Shown piece after piece: positions 17,908 through 27,800 of a stretch of DNA of 64,000 nucleotides; within the stretch, counting starts at the first letter, position 1; each line of letters begins with the position of its first letter. Both the position numbers and the translations under genes were made by a program. Source of the DNA: Gemmatimonadota bacterium. Lineage in GTDB: Bacteria; Gemmatimonadota; Gemmatimonadetes; Gemmatimonadales; Gemmatimonadaceae. The stretch spans positions 558,001-622,000 of the forward strand of contig JAQBPX010000038.1 in assembly GCA_028287305.1 (NCBI GenBank), read 5' to 3'. The notes beneath the pieces were generated by a model. That model worked only from the letters and a program-made list of their open reading frames with translations. It did not search any database and was not told the DNA's origin.

Positions 17908-18120
17908 TGATGGCCCGTAGGCCCGTGGGCCCGTGGGCTCGAGCAAGGACAGGGTAGCGGCGCCTTCGGCGCCTGCTTCGTCATCAGTTCGAGGTTAACG
18001 GCACTCGGGCCGGCGCGCGCCAGCGGCTGTTCCTTGTAACGAATGACGAAACGGCGCCGCCAGGCGCCGCTCACCGCTTCAGTGCTGTAGCCCACGGGCC
18101 TACGGGCCCACGGGCCATCA
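17908..18120. repeat. Nested inverted-repeat element with tandem-repeat arms
   Basis: Arms 17908-17939 and 18089-18120 pair at 30 of 32 positions. Each arm is itself a roughly 9-bp tandem repeat of GGCCCGTGG type. Inside, a second arm pair (GCGGCGCCTTCGGCGCC and ATGACGAAACGGCGCC regions) continues the stem toward a GC-rich centre. The element fills the gap between two convergent genes, so it may also stop transcription from both sides. Confidence 0.85.
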
Positions 18121-18143
18121 CGGCAGGTCCGCCGTTCGGAAGC

Positions 18144-18650
18144 CTATCCCCCCACCCTCGGCACCGCGTCCTTCATCCGCTCCGACAGCAACTTGGTGGT
18201 AAACCGGCTCCCCTCGGAAATCCGCTCGACCTCGACCGCTATCGAGTCGATCGCATTCTCCATCCGCTGGAGGCGCTCCCGCATCTCGCTGTCGATCGGC
18301 GCGGGCGCCGGTTTCGCACCGCCTTCCAACCGCTTGCCCAGCGCGCGCATGATCGGCATGAGGACGATCGCCACTACCACCAGCCCGACCAGCCCGCCCA
18401 CGAACATCATCCGCTCGTACGCGGGCGTGCGATTGGCGCCATCGTAGTACGGCGGGTTCACGACGACGCCCGGCGTCCCCTGCCCCGCCTTCGCGCGGAG
18501 GATCTCGCTCCGCACCTGGTCCCGGATCGACTGCGCTTCCTGGCGTGCCGCGTCGGCCTGGGCGCGCGCGGCAGTCGCCTGCGCCCGGGCGCCTTCGGCC
18601 GCGGCCTGCACCCCCTCACGGGCGGCTTCCTGCGCTGCTGTCTGCTGCAT
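18144..18650 (-). CDS. Coiled-coil membrane protein, unknown
   Basis: This 168-aa protein (ATG at 18650) starts with an Ala/Gln/Arg-rich coiled coil (about 1-55) with AQATAARAQADAARQEAQ. After a short Gly/Pro linker comes one transmembrane helix, at about 80-100 (MMFVGGLVGLVVVAIVLMP). A second predicted coiled coil, RLQRMENAIDSIAVEVERIS, lies near the end. No enzymatic motif is present. An upstream in-frame ATG at 18707 would add a basic unlikely leader. It is probably a structural or scaffold protein. Confidence 0.75.
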   Translation of the reverse strand: MQQTAAQEAAREGVQAAAEGARAQATAARAQADAARQEAQSIRDQVRSEILRAKAGQGTPGVVVNPPYYDGANRTPAYERMMFVGGLVGLVVVAIVLMPIMRALGKRLEGGAKPAPAPIDSEMRERLQRMENAIDSIAVEVERISEGSRFTTKLLSERMKDAVPRVGG

Positions 18651-18775
18651 TGCGTGGCTCACGGGGCGATGGGGGTGCGGGCGACTGATCCCTGAACTAC
18701 GGGCCATGCCGGCCCGGGGATTCGATCCTTACGCCCAATAATGCCACCCCGCTCGCCCGCGGGCGAGGTGCCGGT

Positions 18776-19678
18776 TCACTGCCCTGAACCCGCCTGAACG
18801 TTCATGACGTCGAGCGCCGCACGCAGCCCTTTCGCGAGGGTCACCGCGTCGTCGTTCGCCCAGAAGTGCATGAAATAGAGGTGGGGCTGCTCGTCGATGA
18901 GGTGCGAGTGCAGGCCAGTGGGCTGGATGCCATGGGCCAGCAGCGCGCGGATCACCTTGTTCACCTCGGGCCCGCGCATGACGAAGTCGCCGGTGATCGC
19001 AGCGCGGCCGCCTCCCGTGGGCTGGAAGTTGATTGCGGTCGCGAGACCCATGGATGGCGGGATCACGTGACCCATCTCCGTTACCTTCTCGCGCCTCGGG
19101 ACCGCGACCTGGTACACCACGCCATTCAGCTTTCCGGAATAGCGCAGCGCGTGGGCGATGGCAGCGGTATCGAGCTCCGCCGCGCTCGCCGCGGCCGGCG
19201 GGGCGGGCGGCCCGAGCGGCGTAGCGGACCTTGCGAGCGCCGCACGAATCGACGTCGCGATCCTCACGGCATTGCCACGCGCCATGACGTGCATGTACAT
19301 CACGTGCGGCGTCTCCATCAGCAGGTGATTGTGCAGCGCGGACTGGTCGATGCCCGCCGCCTGCAGGGCCCGCATGACGTCGCCCACCTCCGACTCGAGC
19401 AGGACGAGGTCGCCCATGCAGATCGCCTCGGTGCTCGAGACCCGCATGAACGCGACCCAGCTCCCCAGCGCGAGCGCGGGCTTCAGGGTCACGCCCCCGG
19501 CGACCACCGCCAGGTCGCTGCGCGGAAAGGCGTACTTGTACACGCCCCCGGGCTGCGGGGAGCCGGGACGACCGAGCGCGGTGTCGACGTCCCCCCACGA
19601 CGCGCTCGCCGCATGCGCCTGCGCGGGCGCCACCCTCGCGAGCAGTACGAGTTGCAGGACGTAGATCGCTCGGCGCAT
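18776..19678 (-). CDS. DUF1259 (LppY/LpqO-like) secreted protein with two tandem domains
   Basis: This 300-aa protein has a signal peptide ending near AQAHA. It contains two copies of the DUF1259 unit. Each ends in a His-rich motif, LHNHLLMETPHVMYMH in the first and LHSHLIDEQPHLYFMHF in the second, which may bind a metal; no activity is established. The ATG at 19678 is chosen over 19690 because GGAGG sits five to six bases before it. It stands alone on the minus strand. Confidence 0.88.
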   Translation of the reverse strand: MRRAIYVLQLVLLARVAPAQAHAASASWGDVDTALGRPGSPQPGGVYKYAFPRSDLAVVAGGVTLKPALALGSWVAFMRVSSTEAICMGDLVLLESEVGDVMRALQAAGIDQSALHNHLLMETPHVMYMHVMARGNAVRIATSIRAALARSATPLGPPAPPAAASAAELDTAAIAHALRYSGKLNGVVYQVAVPRREKVTEMGHVIPPSMGLATAINFQPTGGGRAAITGDFVMRGPEVNKVIRALLAHGIQPTGLHSHLIDEQPHLYFMHFWANDDAVTLAKGLRAALDVMNVQAGSGQ

Positions 19679-19817
19679 GGCTGCCTCCATGGGGAAAATT
19701 GCGCGCCGGTGTCGGCGACATGAGGTGAACGCTAACGCGGGGGCCTGCCACGCGCGAAGGCGGCGCTACGGACCAGCTCGCAGCTGAACTGGAACCGGCC
19801 TTGCACTCCAGCCAGTC

Positions 19818-20174
19818 ATGCCGCAGCGCAAGCACACCGACCCAAGGGGGGTGGAGTGGCGAGTTTGGGCTACGAAGCCGGAGAGTGATTCGCCGCTGGC
19901 GAAATACTATCCGGGGGGCTGGCTCACGTTCGATTGCGGTGGGGAGACGCTGCGGCGGATCTCGCCCATTCCGGCTGGCTGGCTGATGGCCGACGGCGCG
20001 CGGCTGGACCTGATGCTGAGGGCAGCGGAGGAAGTGCCGAGGCGTACCGGGGAACGGTTGCGGGCTGAGAGGCCATCCGGCTTCCCCGTGGCGGGGCCGG
20101 AAAAACTGCCTGAACAGGACAACAGCCGAGAACTGCTGGACGAGGGCGGGACTCCTGACAGCGGGGCTTTCTAG
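19818..20174 (+). CDS. Small conserved-looking protein, unknown
   Basis: This 118-aa protein reads as a real gene because of its aromatic-rich core. GVEWRVWATKP is followed by YYPGGWLTFDCGG, then RRISPIPAGW and a helix LDLMLRAAEEVPRR. I recall similar small hypotheticals in Gemmatimonadota, but cannot verify this. The C-terminal 40 residues look unstructured and are partly encoded by one arm of a degenerate inverted repeat. The stop overlaps the stop of the convergent GxxExxY gene by 4 bp. No strong ribosome site is seen. Confidence 0.6.
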   Translation: MPQRKHTDPRGVEWRVWATKPESDSPLAKYYPGGWLTFDCGGETLRRISPIPAGWLMADGARLDLMLRAAEEVPRRTGERLRAERPSGFPVAGPEKLPEQDNSRELLDEGGTPDSGAF

Positions 20175-20563
20175 TTGTTTTCGCGGCGCTTGAAGTCGGG
20201 CTTCGGGCCGAAGTTGAAGAGGAACCCGAGTTTCTTGCCGCTGATTTTCAGGTAGTTCTGCAGCTGCGCCATGTGGATGCCGTGGATGGCTTCGGCGGCC
20301 TTGATCTCGACCACGATCTCGTCGTTCACGAGCAGGTCGGCCCGGAAGCGGCCCACGCACTCCCCCTCGAACCACGCGTCGAGCGCTACCTCCGTCACCG
20401 CGCGCATCTCGCGCTTCCGCAGGGTGATCGCCAGCGCGTTCCGATAGACGCTCTCGAGGTGCCCGTGCCCCAGCGAGCGATAGACGTGGTAGTACCCCTG
20501 GATGATCCTCCCAGGCACGTCATCCCGCGCAAACTCCCGCCGTTGTCCAGCATTTTCCGTCAT
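20171..20563 (-). CDS. GxxExxY family protein, copy 1
   Basis: This 130-aa protein has the family signature GHGHLESVYRNAL (GxxExxY), followed by a core resembling PD-(D/E)XK nucleases: FRADLLVNDEIVVEIKAAE with Asp and ExK. It ends in LGFLFNFGPKPDFKR, the usual family ending. Function in this family is not established; a nuclease fold is suggested by the DxnExK pattern. A paralogue is at 49364-49807. Degenerate inverted arms with GGACAA and GCTGGAC motifs flank it (about 20115-20152 and 20541-20580). Confidence 0.9.
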   Translation of the reverse strand: MTENAGQRREFARDDVPGRIIQGYYHVYRSLGHGHLESVYRNALAITLRKREMRAVTEVALDAWFEGECVGRFRADLLVNDEIVVEIKAAEAIHGIHMAQLQNYLKISGKKLGFLFNFGPKPDFKRRENN

Positions 20564-20685
20564 TGTCCCAGCTTGCTGTCAGGGTCCGCCAATATGACGC
20601 TGACCGGCCCGGCGCGAGGACGATTGGGACTCCCGAGGGACCTGAACCTCGCCGCCGACCTCATCCATACATAGATTCCCCGAGC

Positions 20686-22224
20686 ATGACAGACAGCCGA
20701 GCCTGGCGGTACGTTCTCGTGGTCGCACCAGCGCTGCTCTGCATGCTGTTGAGCCTGTTCGTGTACAACGGCGTGCGACGCACCCGTGAGAGCCGCCTCC
20801 TCGTGGCCCATACCCGCGACGTCCGCCAGCGCGCCACAATCACGCTCTCGCGCCTGCAGGACGCCGAGACTGGCCAGCGCGGCTTCCTCCTCACCGGCGA
20901 GGAGCGCTACCTGGCGCCGTACGAGCGTGCGCTCGCGGCCCTCACGGGCGACACCTCCCTGCTGCGCTCGCTGACCGCCGACAACGCGCAGCAGCAGGCG
21001 CGTCTCGATACCCTGCGCGGCTTCATGCAGCTCAAGCTCGAGGAGCTCGCGAGCACCATCGCGGCGCGCCGCGCCAGCGGGCTCGATTCCGCCATGCGCA
21101 TCGTGCGCACCGATCGCGGGATCGTCGCCATGGACTCGATCCGCGCGGTGACCGGCCGCGTGATCGCCGAGGAATCTTCGCTGCTCGACCGTCGCCTGGC
21201 GACCGAAGTGCGACGCGGCCGCGCGGTGACGCTGATCCTGTTCACGGGCACGCTGCTGGCCGTCATCCTCGCGATCCTCGTCAACGCGACGCTGCTGCGC
21301 CACGCGGAGGCCGAGGAGCAGCTCGCCGCGGAGCTCGACCTGCGCAACCAGCACCTCGAGGAGCAGGCGGTGGAGCTCGAGCTGCAGTCGCACCAGCTGC
21401 AGGACCAGGCCGCCGAGCTCGAGATGCAGAATGAGGAGCTGACGTCGGCATCGGATGAGCTGACCGAGCGCACGCACGATGCGGAAGTGGCCAACGCAGC
21501 CGCAGACGAGGCGCGCGTCGCCGCCGAAGATGCGAACCGCGCGAAGAGCGAGTTCCTGGCGGTGATGAGCCACGAGCTCCGCACGCCGCTCAACGCGATC
21601 GCCGGCTACACACAGCTGATGCAGCTCGGCGTGCCGGAGCCGGTGTCGGCGGCGCACCAGGAATACCTGACCCGCATCCAGCAGAGCCAGTATCACCTGC
21701 TGGGGATCATCAACTCGGTGCTGAACTTCGCGCGCATCGAGGCGGGCACCGTCCACTATGACGTGACCGACGTCGCGGTGAGCCCGCTCCTCGCGAGCAT
21801 CGAGGGACTGATCGGCCCGCAGCTGCAGTCGCGCGGCCATCGCTACCGTTGCGCGCCCTGCGACCCCAGCCTCGTGGTGCGCGCCGACGCCGACAAGGTG
21901 GTGCAGGTGCTGCTCAACCTGCTCTCGAACGCGATCAAGTTCACGGCGCCCGGTGGCAGCATCACCCTCTCTGCCGTGGCGTGTGACGGCCTGGCGCAGC
22001 TTCGCGTGGCCGACACCGGCGCCGGAATCCCCGCCGACAAGGTGAAGTCGATCTTCGCGCCCTTCGTGCAGCTCGACACCTCGAAGAGCCGCGTCACCGA
22101 GGGCACCGGCCTGGGCCTCGCGATCTCGCACGACCTTGCGATCGGGATGGGCGGGTCGCTGTCGGTGGAGAGTGAGGTGGGGAGCGGGTCGGTGTTTACG
22201 TTGTCGTTGCCGTTGGCAGGGTGA
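20686..22224 (+). CDS. CHASE3 sensor histidine kinase
   Basis: This 512-aa kinase (ATG at 20686) has TM helices at about 8-28 and 181-203 enclosing a CHASE3 periplasmic domain, recognised by RLQDAETGQRGFLLTGEERY. A long coiled coil rich in E/Q/L (205-285) links to HisKA with FLAVMSHELRTPLN (His296). The ATPase follows with NLLSNAIKFT, VADTGAGIP and GTGLGLAIS. It lacks a receiver, so it should phosphorylate a separate regulator that is not encoded next to it. Confidence 0.93.
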   Translation: MTDSRAWRYVLVVAPALLCMLLSLFVYNGVRRTRESRLLVAHTRDVRQRATITLSRLQDAETGQRGFLLTGEERYLAPYERALAALTGDTSLLRSLTADNAQQQARLDTLRGFMQLKLEELASTIAARRASGLDSAMRIVRTDRGIVAMDSIRAVTGRVIAEESSLLDRRLATEVRRGRAVTLILFTGTLLAVILAILVNATLLRHAEAEEQLAAELDLRNQHLEEQAVELELQSHQLQDQAAELEMQNEELTSASDELTERTHDAEVANAAADEARVAAEDANRAKSEFLAVMSHELRTPLNAIAGYTQLMQLGVPEPVSAAHQEYLTRIQQSQYHLLGIINSVLNFARIEAGTVHYDVTDVAVSPLLASIEGLIGPQLQSRGHRYRCAPCDPSLVVRADADKVVQVLLNLLSNAIKFTAPGGSITLSAVACDGLAQLRVADTGAGIPADKVKSIFAPFVQLDTSKSRVTEGTGLGLAISHDLAIGMGGSLSVESEVGSGSVFTLSLPLAG

Positions 22225-22285
22225 CATCCCGCGTACTGCCGTCTTCCTGGGCGCTGCCGAAGCGGTAGAGGAGCCAGGGAAGCGG

Positions 22286-22314
22286 CGGATCCCTCGCTTC
22301 GCTCAGGATGACAA
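22286..22314 (-). repeat. Short interspersed repeat at the end of the ABC ATPase gene
   Basis: This copy, read on the minus strand as TTGTCATCCTGAGCGAAGCG plus AGGGATCCG, overlaps the last codons of the ATPase gene. The TGA inside the repeat is the stop codon. The protein therefore ends in a repeat-derived ALSS. Confidence 0.85.
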
Positions 22315-23424
22315 TGCCCTGAGCGTCTTACCCGTCCCCGCATCGAACAGCTGCATCTTCTCCCGCCGCGCTCGCAGCCGCACGACGTCCCCAACGCGCG
22401 CCCGGAGCCCCGGATCGCTCCGCACCGTGATCGTCGCACCTCCCGTTCGCAGGTGCAGCAGCTGCTCGTGGCCGAGCGGCTCGACCAGCTCCACGGTCGC
22501 CGGCACTGCATCGGTGCCGTCGTCGGTGCTGACCGCCAGGTGCTCCGGGCGCATCCCCACGATCACGTCGCGCGTCTCGCTCGCCAGCACGTGCGCCCGC
22601 AGCTCATCCGGCAGCTCCATGCGCACGCTCGGCGCCTCGGCGAGCGTTGCGTAGGCGCGACCGGCCTCTCCAACGATCGAGCCCTTCAACAGGTTCATCG
22701 GCGGACTGCCGAGGAACGCCGCCACGAACGTGTCGAGCGGATGGTTGTAGACGTTGGCGGGAGTATCCACCTGGCGCACGCGTCCCTCATGCATCACCAC
22801 GATGCGGTCGCCGAGCGTCATCGCTTCCACCTGGTCGTGCGTGACGTACATCATCGTCGCGCCCAGCCGGCGATGGATCGCGGCGAGCTCGCGTCGCATC
22901 TCGCCGCGGAGGGCCGCGTCGAGGTTCGAGAGGGGTTCGTCGAAGAGGAAGGCGCTCGGCTCGCGCACGATGGCGCGACCGATCGCGACGCGCTGGCGCT
23001 GGCCGCCCGAGAGTTGGCGCGGCGTGCGGTCGAGCAGCGGCACCAGGCCCAGGATCCCCGCGGCCGCGTTGACCTTCTCGGCGATCTCGGCGGCAGGGCG
23101 TTTCCGCAGCTTGAGTGCGAATGCCATGTTGTCGCGCACCGTCATGTGCGGATAGAGCGCATAGCTCTGGAAGACCATGGCGATGTCGCGGTCGCTGGGC
23201 GGCAGGTCGTTCACCACGCGGCCGCCGATCTTCAGCGTGCCGGCGGTGATCGCCTCGAGGCCGGCCACCATCCTCAGGGTGGTGCTCTTGCCGCAACCGG
23301 AGGGCCCCACCAGCACGATGAACTCCCCGGCAGGCACCGAAAGGTCCACCCCGTGCACGGCGACGACACCGCTGTCGTACTCCTTCCGGATGCCTTCCAG
23401 CTCGACCGTCGAAGGGCTACTCAT
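22303..23424 (-). CDS. ABC transporter ATPase, MalK/UgpC-like
   Basis: This 373-aa cytoplasmic ATPase should energise the sugar permeases encoded at 27855-29566. It has Walker A GPSGCGKST, Q loop FQSYALYPHMTV, signature LSGGQRQRVAIGRA, Walker B FLFDEPLSNLD and switch His in VTHDQ. The C-terminal TOBE-type regulatory domain of the MalK class holds GMRPEHL. The ATG at 23424 is chosen because AGAGG lies eight bases upstream. It is divergent from the GH1 gene with only 31 bp between starts. Its stop codon comes from an interspersed repeat. Confidence 0.95.
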   Translation of the reverse strand: MSSPSTVELEGIRKEYDSGVVAVHGVDLSVPAGEFIVLVGPSGCGKSTTLRMVAGLEAITAGTLKIGGRVVNDLPPSDRDIAMVFQSYALYPHMTVRDNMAFALKLRKRPAAEIAEKVNAAAGILGLVPLLDRTPRQLSGGQRQRVAIGRAIVREPSAFLFDEPLSNLDAALRGEMRRELAAIHRRLGATMMYVTHDQVEAMTLGDRIVVMHEGRVRQVDTPANVYNHPLDTFVAAFLGSPPMNLLKGSIVGEAGRAYATLAEAPSVRMELPDELRAHVLASETRDVIVGMRPEHLAVSTDDGTDAVPATVELVEPLGHEQLLHLRTGGATITVRSDPGLRARVGDVVRLRARREKMQLFDAGTGKTLRALSS

Positions 23425-23455
23425 GCTCGCGCCTCTGGATGCTAGATTCTGGTTC

Positions 23456-24811
23456 ATGACTGATTCGCAACGCTTCCCCAACGGCTTCCTCTGGGGCGCC
23501 TCGACGTCGGCCTACCAGATCGAGGGCAGCCCGCTCGCCGATGGGGCGGGGCCGAGCATCTGGCAGCGATTTGCGCACAGCCCGGGTCGCACGACGAATG
23601 GCGACACCGGCGACATCGCGTGCGATCACTACGCGCGCTACAAGGACGACGTCGCGCTGATGAAGCGACTCGGCCTGCAGGCGTACCGCTTCAGCATCAG
23701 CTGGAGCCGCGTGTTCCCGCAGGGCACGGGGAAGATCAACCCGGCGGGGCTGGGCTTCTACGAGCGCCTGGTGGACGAGCTGCTGCGCAATGATATCAAG
23801 CCGAACGCGACGCTGTTTCACTGGGACCTGCCCGCGGCGCTCGACGATCGCGGCGGCTGGCTCAACCGAGACGTGGCCGACTGGTTTGGCGATTACGCCA
23901 CCGCGGTGTTCGCGAAGCTCGGCGACCGCGTTCCGATGTGGGCCACGCTCAACGAGCCGTGGGTGGTGACGGACGGCGGCTACCTGCACGGCGCGCTCGC
24001 ACCGGGACACAAGAATCACTTCGAGGCTCCGATCGCCAGCCACAACCTGCTGCGCGCGCACGGCATGGGCGTGCAGGCGTTCCGCGCCGAGTCGCGCGTG
24101 GGGCAGGTCGGGCTCGTGGTGAACCTGGAGCCCAAGGATCCGGCGACGGACAGCGCCGCCGACCGCGCGGCCGCCCAGCGCGGCGACGCATACATGAATC
24201 GCCAGTACCTCGATCCCGTGTTCAAGGGGAGCTATCCCGAGGAGATGGTGGACATCTTCGGCGAGGCGTGGCCCGAGTTTCCCGCCGACGACTTCAAGCT
24301 GATCGGGCAGAAGGTGGACTTCATCGGCGTGAACTACTACACGCGCGGCGTGGTGCGAGACGATCCGACGTCGAGCCCCGTGCGCATCGCCTACGTGCGG
24401 CAGCCGGAGCACGCGTACACCGAGACGGGGTGGGAGATGCATCCCGAGTCGCTCACCCGCACGCTGCTCTGGGTCACGGAGCGCTACGGTCGCATTCCGC
24501 TCTACGTCACCGAGAACGGCGCCGCGTTCTACGACGCGCCGCACACCATTGATGGACGTTGCGACGATCCGTTGCGAGTATGGTACTACCGCGAGCACAT
24601 CAAGGCGGCGCGCGCGGCCATCGCCGGCGGCGCTGACCTGCGCGGCTACTTCGCGTGGAGCCTGCTCGACAACTATGAATGGAGCCTCGGCTTCTCCAAG
24701 CGATTTGGCATAGTGCACGTGAACTACCAGACGCTCGAGCGCACGCCCAAGGCGAGCGCGCACTACTACACGAGCGTGATCCAGAGCAACGGGGCCGTGC
24801 TGGACGGCTGA
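23456..24811 (+). CDS. GH1 beta-glucosidase
   Basis: This 451-aa enzyme is a retaining family GH1 beta-glycosidase. The N-terminal FPNGFLWGASTSAYQIEG signature, acid/base TLNEP (Glu167) and nucleophile YVTENG (Glu353) are all present, with NHDEN-like loops absent as expected. There is no signal peptide, so it should hydrolyse imported beta-gluco-oligosaccharides in the cytoplasm. It stands divergent from the MalK-like gene, and its stop faces the last gene of the ABC/GH144 operon 20 bp away. No ribosome site precedes the ATG; a weak TAGATT seven bases upstream suggests a possible leaderless start. Confidence 0.96.
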   Translation: MTDSQRFPNGFLWGASTSAYQIEGSPLADGAGPSIWQRFAHSPGRTTNGDTGDIACDHYARYKDDVALMKRLGLQAYRFSISWSRVFPQGTGKINPAGLGFYERLVDELLRNDIKPNATLFHWDLPAALDDRGGWLNRDVADWFGDYATAVFAKLGDRVPMWATLNEPWVVTDGGYLHGALAPGHKNHFEAPIASHNLLRAHGMGVQAFRAESRVGQVGLVVNLEPKDPATDSAADRAAAQRGDAYMNRQYLDPVFKGSYPEEMVDIFGEAWPEFPADDFKLIGQKVDFIGVNYYTRGVVRDDPTSSPVRIAYVRQPEHAYTETGWEMHPESLTRTLLWVTERYGRIPLYVTENGAAFYDAPHTIDGRCDDPLRVWYYREHIKAARAAIAGGADLRGYFAWSLLDNYEWSLGFSKRFGIVHVNYQTLERTPKASAHYYTSVIQSNGAVLDG

Positions 24812-24831
24812 CGCCCTTCGCCGCGCGGCGG

Positions 24832-27800
24832 TCAATAGCGGAACTCGATGGAGGCGGGCGCGCGGAGCATCACCGCGCGCCCGCCGTGCGTGAAGGAAGC
24901 TGGCACGCCGTCCACCAGCACCGAGCGCGGCGTGCGGCCGAAGGGGGCGTGGACCTCGATGCCGCCCGGAGGGCGCACACCGCGGACGTTCATGCTTACC
25001 GAGTTCGCATCGCCCTTTACGGTGAGCGTGAGTGCGCCCCACCAGGTCTGGATGTCCCTCACGGTCACGCCAGTTGGGGACGTCGCCCACTCGGTGGGAA
25101 CTCCGGCTCCTACTACGAGCACGCCATCCGCCTCGCGCTCATACGCAAGCATGTCGAGGGTGCCGCGAATGAAGTCGCTCGCCACCCAGCCGTGCGGCAT
25201 GTCGCCGATGAACTTTGGCATGCGCACGTCCCGCCACACGGCCTCGCTCCACTGGTTCCACTCGGCGGGTCGCTGCATGGTCATGAGCCACTGCGCGTAG
25301 CTGCGCGCGCGCTCGGGTTGGCCGAGGCGAATGAAGGCGCCCACGTCGCGCCATTCGTAGGGGACGAAGACGTCCCACTTCGATCCAGGCGCGCGACGCC
25401 GCTCGAGCGTGGCCCAGGCGCTGTCGAAGGTTGCTCGCATCGCGGGTGCGAGCGACGGAGCCAGCGCCTGTGCCGGCTCCAGCGCCATCGTGCTTGACGT
25501 CGGATCCAGGTCACCGAGGTCGGCGGCTCCCGGGATCGTCTTGCGCTTGAAGCGCGTCATCGAGAGCGCCACGGAAGCGTTCACGTCGTGCTCCATCTCG
25601 ATCGCGGCCATTCGGAAGTGCGCGGCGCTCGAGTCATGCGCGATGACGGCCAGCTGCGACGCATCCTTCAGCCCGCGCACGCCCCACCAGTCATCCCAGT
25701 AGGAGTACGCGGGCTTGGCCGAGTAGCCCTCGTGGCTGATCGAGGGCGGCAGCAGCCCGAAGACGATCAGCGAGTCAGCTGCACGATACAGTGCCGTGCG
25801 GCGCGAGTTGCGCAGCGAGTCGAGGTGCGCGGCGACGCGCGCAATCGTCGGCCAGTGACGGAGCACCGTCGCCGTGTCGTGCGTGAAGCGCGCGTACTCG
25901 GCGATGAGGTAGAGGAACTCGCCATCGGCGTCGTTCTCCGTGACCGGATCAGCGCCGCGCGCATCCACGCAGCAGGGCACCTTGCCGTTCGCGAAGACGT
26001 TGGGCGCGAACCAGTCGATGAATGCCTTGACGTCGGCGGCGTGGCCGAGCCGCAGGAGCGCGGCGGAGGTGAGGGCGCCATCGCGGATCCAGCTGCGACG
26101 ATAGCTGCGCGTGCCGGGCTGGATGGCCGCGCCGCGGGCGTTGATCAATACGTGGGCGAGTGCAGTTCGGAGCGAGCGCGCGAGTGGGGCGCCGTCGGCG
26201 GGAAGGTCTACCCGGAAGGTGTCGAGTTCGTGATTCCAGAGTCGGCGGGCGCTCGCCACGCAGCAGCCCCAGTCACCGCGCATTGCCTCTCGACCCACGG
26301 TCGGGAGCACCACCGTCTGGATGATCTGTTGGCCCTTCTTCAGCGTGCGACTCCAGGACAGCGCGCCCTCAGAGAGACCGCTGGGATCGGCGACGATAGT
26401 ATCAGGTGGCAGCTTCCCGCGCCGAAGCGATTCGATCACTGCGGCGCTATCGAAGCGAGTTGCACCGAATGACGCGGGCCGGGACAACGACACAACGGCG
26501 TCGGTGTCGTTCACGATCACCACGTGGCCGTTGAACGCGAGCGACCGAATGCTCGCCGCGCCACCGGCCGCGCCGAGAAACTGCCAGGGTGGATTCACCT
26601 GCACGGGCCGGATCGCGGCGAAGAGCGTCACGTCGCGCGTTCGTGAGGACCGATTGCTGACGGTGTAATCGATCCAGAGCTGCGACTGTCCTGGCTGGCC
26701 AATTACGTACGCGCGCACTTCGAGCGTGAGGCTGTCGGCGATGCGCGTGACCGTCGGAATCGGCAGCGACCCGCCATCCAGCGAATGCGTGGTGACGCCA
26801 TCGCGCCACGTGAGGAGCTTCCCTTCCGAGTACACGAACGGCTCGACCGAGAAGCTGCCCGGGCGCGACTCCACCGCGCCGTCCTCGCTGATCAGGGCGT
26901 CGCGCTCGTCGCGCGGGAGGCCGAGCACGGTCCAGTACTGCTGCTGCCCGGTGAGCGAACGGGGCCAGTCACCCGGCGCGCTCGACTCGGCGACTCGCTC
27001 GAGGAATGCACTCGGACTCGATGCGGCGCTGTCCGAGAGGATGCGCCACGACTTGAGGCTCAGGGTGCCCGTCTCGGCGCGCAGGCGGAGGTACGGCGTC
27101 TCCGTGCGCGGCAGGTGGAGGAAGCGGCGTCCGCCGCCGCCTCCGCGCACAGCGCGAATGGAGGTCCATGTGATGCCATCGTCGGACGTCTCGACGTTGT
27201 AGTTCGACGCCCATCGAGTGGCCGGCCAGTCGAGCACCAGTCCGCCGAGCTGTCGAGCGCCGTGGAAATCGAAAGTGATGGAGCGCGCGGTGGTCGTCAC
27301 ACGCGGCGCGACCTTGTCCGACACGGGGCGCGAGAGCGGCGTGAGGGACATGTCGTCGAGGGCGAGCCAGCCCTGTCCTCCCTGCCCTGCGGTGAATGCG
27401 ATCTCGAGGGCGGCGATGCCTCGGGGCGGTCCGCCGCCGAGCGGGCCCCACGCGAAGCTCAGGTCGGACGGGCGGAAGCGCAGGCGCGTCCATCCGTTCG
27501 TCACCTGCAGGTCCGGGTGCCGCATCCACCAGACATTCAAGCCGGTGGAGTCCACGAACTTGAGCTCGAGGGTGTTGGGCTTCGCGCTACCGCGGACGTA
27601 GAGGGTGATCGCCCAGTACGGGGGGAGTGCGGCCATCTTGAACGGGCGGCGTGCAACGGCGTAGCCGGCGTGGGCGTGGAAGTCGAAGTCCATTCGGAGC
27701 GAGCTGCCTGTTACGCCGGAGTCGGGGCGCAATGCGAGCGTCACTCCGTCGCTTGGAATCGCCTTGTAGGCGGATATGTCGTCGAAGGATTCCAGCGTAA

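Noticed and set aside
20560-22227. A 555-codon minus-strand frame opposite the CHASE3 kinase
   Set aside because: Composition is His/Arg/Leu-rich with no motif, while the plus strand has a complete histidine kinase.
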